Source of the DNA: an uncultured Coriobacteriales bacterium
Lineage (GTDB): Bacteria; Actinomycetota; Coriobacteriia; Coriobacteriales; Atopobiaceae
DNA: 6,954 nt
Direction of reading: 5' to 3'
NCBI GenBank assembly: GCA_947305035.1
Contig: CAMZCV010000049.1
Span: 1-6,954 of the forward strand
The position numbers were made by a program, and so were the translations under genes. Below, piece by piece: positions 6,302 through 6,954 of this stretch (position 1 is the first letter of the stretch; every line of letters begins with the position of its first letter). The notes under the pieces are model-generated. The model worked only from the letters and a program-made list of their open reading frames with translations. It ran no database searches and had not been told where the DNA came from.

Positions 6302-6922
6302 CTACTGTTTGTCGCGTCCCAAGCCGAAACCGGCCGCGCCACCGATGACGCCTCCCGCGATATGCGAGAGGTTGGAGATGTTGTCGGCTACGAAGACGCC
6401 CTGGATGACCTGCTGGCCCAGGAAAATGACTGCGACGAGGACGAAGGTGAGCGGGATCTCGCCTGTGCGGATGCTCGTGACAGACGACAGCAGGATGAAC
6501 GCGAACACCACGCCGCTTGCGCCGCAGAGGGCGATGCGCGGGAACAGCACGTAGTTCAGGATGCCTGTGATGGCGGCGGTCACCGCGATCACCGCGGCGA
6601 GCGTGCGCGAGCCGTACTTCTCCTCCAGCAGCGGGCCGAGGAGCAGGATGTAGCTGAGGTTGCCCACGAGGTGGTCCCAGCCGCTGTGTCCCAGCACGTG
6701 CGTGAAGAAGCGCAGGTAGGTGAGGGGGTCGGTGAGCGGGCTGCGGTAGGTCATGAAGAGTGCCTGCGTGATGAGGCCGCCGGACGTCTGCCCGAGCACG
6801 GTGGCGGCAACGCAGAGTGCCGAGAAGACCAGCACTACGGGAGCGTTGAAGGTGATGTGCCAGCGCGTGCGCGGTGCCGGTGCGGGCTGGTCGGGCTGCA
6901 TCTGCAGGGGATCGTCTGCCAT
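6302..6922 (-). CDS. Rhomboid-family intramembrane serine protease
   Basis: A 206-residue, strongly hydrophobic protein with a short cytoplasmic N-terminus (about 1-25, proline- and glutamine-rich) followed by about six membrane segments. The rhomboid hallmarks are present in order: HLVGN (84-88), whose asparagine helps form the oxyanion hole; GASG (134-137), with S136 as the nucleophile; and SHIAGG (186-191), with H187 as the catalytic base. Length and order fit a compact bacterial rhomboid, which cleaves other membrane proteins within or near the bilayer. The substrate is unknown. The start at 6922 is fixed by AAAGGAG six bases upstream. It is the first gene of the - strand run, 96 bases before the TIR-NACHT start. 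With both catalytic residues present it is expected to be active rather than a pseudoprotease. Confidence 0.9.
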   Translation of the reverse strand: MADDPLQMQPDQPAPAPRTRWHITFNAPVVLVFSALCVAATVLGQTSGGLITQALFMTYRSPLTDPLTYLRFFTHVLGHSGWDHLVGNLSYILLLGPLLEEKYGSRTLAAVIAVTAAITGILNYVLFPRIALCGASGVVFAFILLSSVTSIRTGEIPLTFVLVAVIFLGQQVIQGVFVADNISNLSHIAGGVIGGAAGFGLGRDKQ

Positions 6923-6928
6923 GGCGGG

Positions 6929-6935
6929 CTCCTTT
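6929..6935 (-). promoter_or_regulatory. Ribosome binding site of the rhomboid gene
   Basis: On the - strand this reads AAAGGAG followed by six bases (CCCGCC) and the ATG at 6922. It is a near-consensus Shine-Dalgarno sequence and supports the chosen start. Confidence 0.75.
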
Positions 6936-6944
6936 CCAGAAGCT

Positions 6945-6950
6945 ATTGTA
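6945..6950 (-). promoter_or_regulatory. Possible -10 box of the rhomboid gene
   Basis: On the - strand this reads TACAAT, five of six matches to TATAAT, about 22 bases upstream of the start codon. The local A/T content is higher than in the surrounding sequence. The matching -35 region would lie beyond the window edge, so the promoter cannot be confirmed. If real, it could drive rhomboid, the TIR-NACHT gene and GH43 together. Confidence 0.35.
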
Positions 6951-6954
6951 CGCC

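Overview
The window is GC-rich and holds four protein-coding genes. One is cut by the left edge on the + strand. The other three lie head to tail on the - strand. High GC, an intracellular family-43 glycosidase, a DUF3267 membrane zincin and short GGGACAGGTCATT-type palindromes suggest a gut-associated actinobacterium of the Coriobacteriia type (Eggerthella, Collinsella or Olsenella relatives). This placement rests on general resemblance only; there is no marker gene in the window.

Layout on the + coordinate: (a) 1-516, + strand, the 3' part of a DUF3267-type membrane zinc-peptidase-like protein. (b) 517-555, a small palindromic repeat wedged between two convergent genes; it supplies the stop codon of the right-hand gene. 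(c) 552-1982, - strand, a cytoplasmic GH43 glycosidase with a C-terminal beta-sandwich. (d) 2015-6205, - strand, a 1396-residue protein made of a zinc ribbon, a TIR domain, a NACHT-type STAND NTPase and a long TPR array. (e) 6219-6287, two tandem 33-bp palindromic repeats immediately upstream of that gene's ribosome binding site. (f) 6302-6922, - strand, a rhomboid-family intramembrane serine protease with its own strong ribosome binding site and a possible -10 box at the right edge.

The centrepiece is gene (d). Its architecture is that of a prokaryotic NLR-like (STAND) immune receptor: the TPR region would sense a trigger, the NACHT ATPase would oligomerise, and the TIR domain would hydrolyse NAD+ or make a nucleotide signal, arresting or killing an infected cell. 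The zinc ribbon in front of the TIR is an unusual extra module. Counted by eye, the TPR-encoding part of the gene is clearly poorer in G+C (about 57% in sampled lines) than the TIR-NACHT part (about 70%). The step falls near the domain boundary, as expected if sensor modules are exchanged.

The three - strand genes could be read as one transcript from the rhomboid promoter (gaps of 96 and 32 bases, no convincing terminator), but a functional link between rhomboid, immune receptor and glycosidase is not shown by the sequence. The other long open frames on both strands are shadows caused by the high GC content. There is no gene-free stretch longer than about 100 bases.
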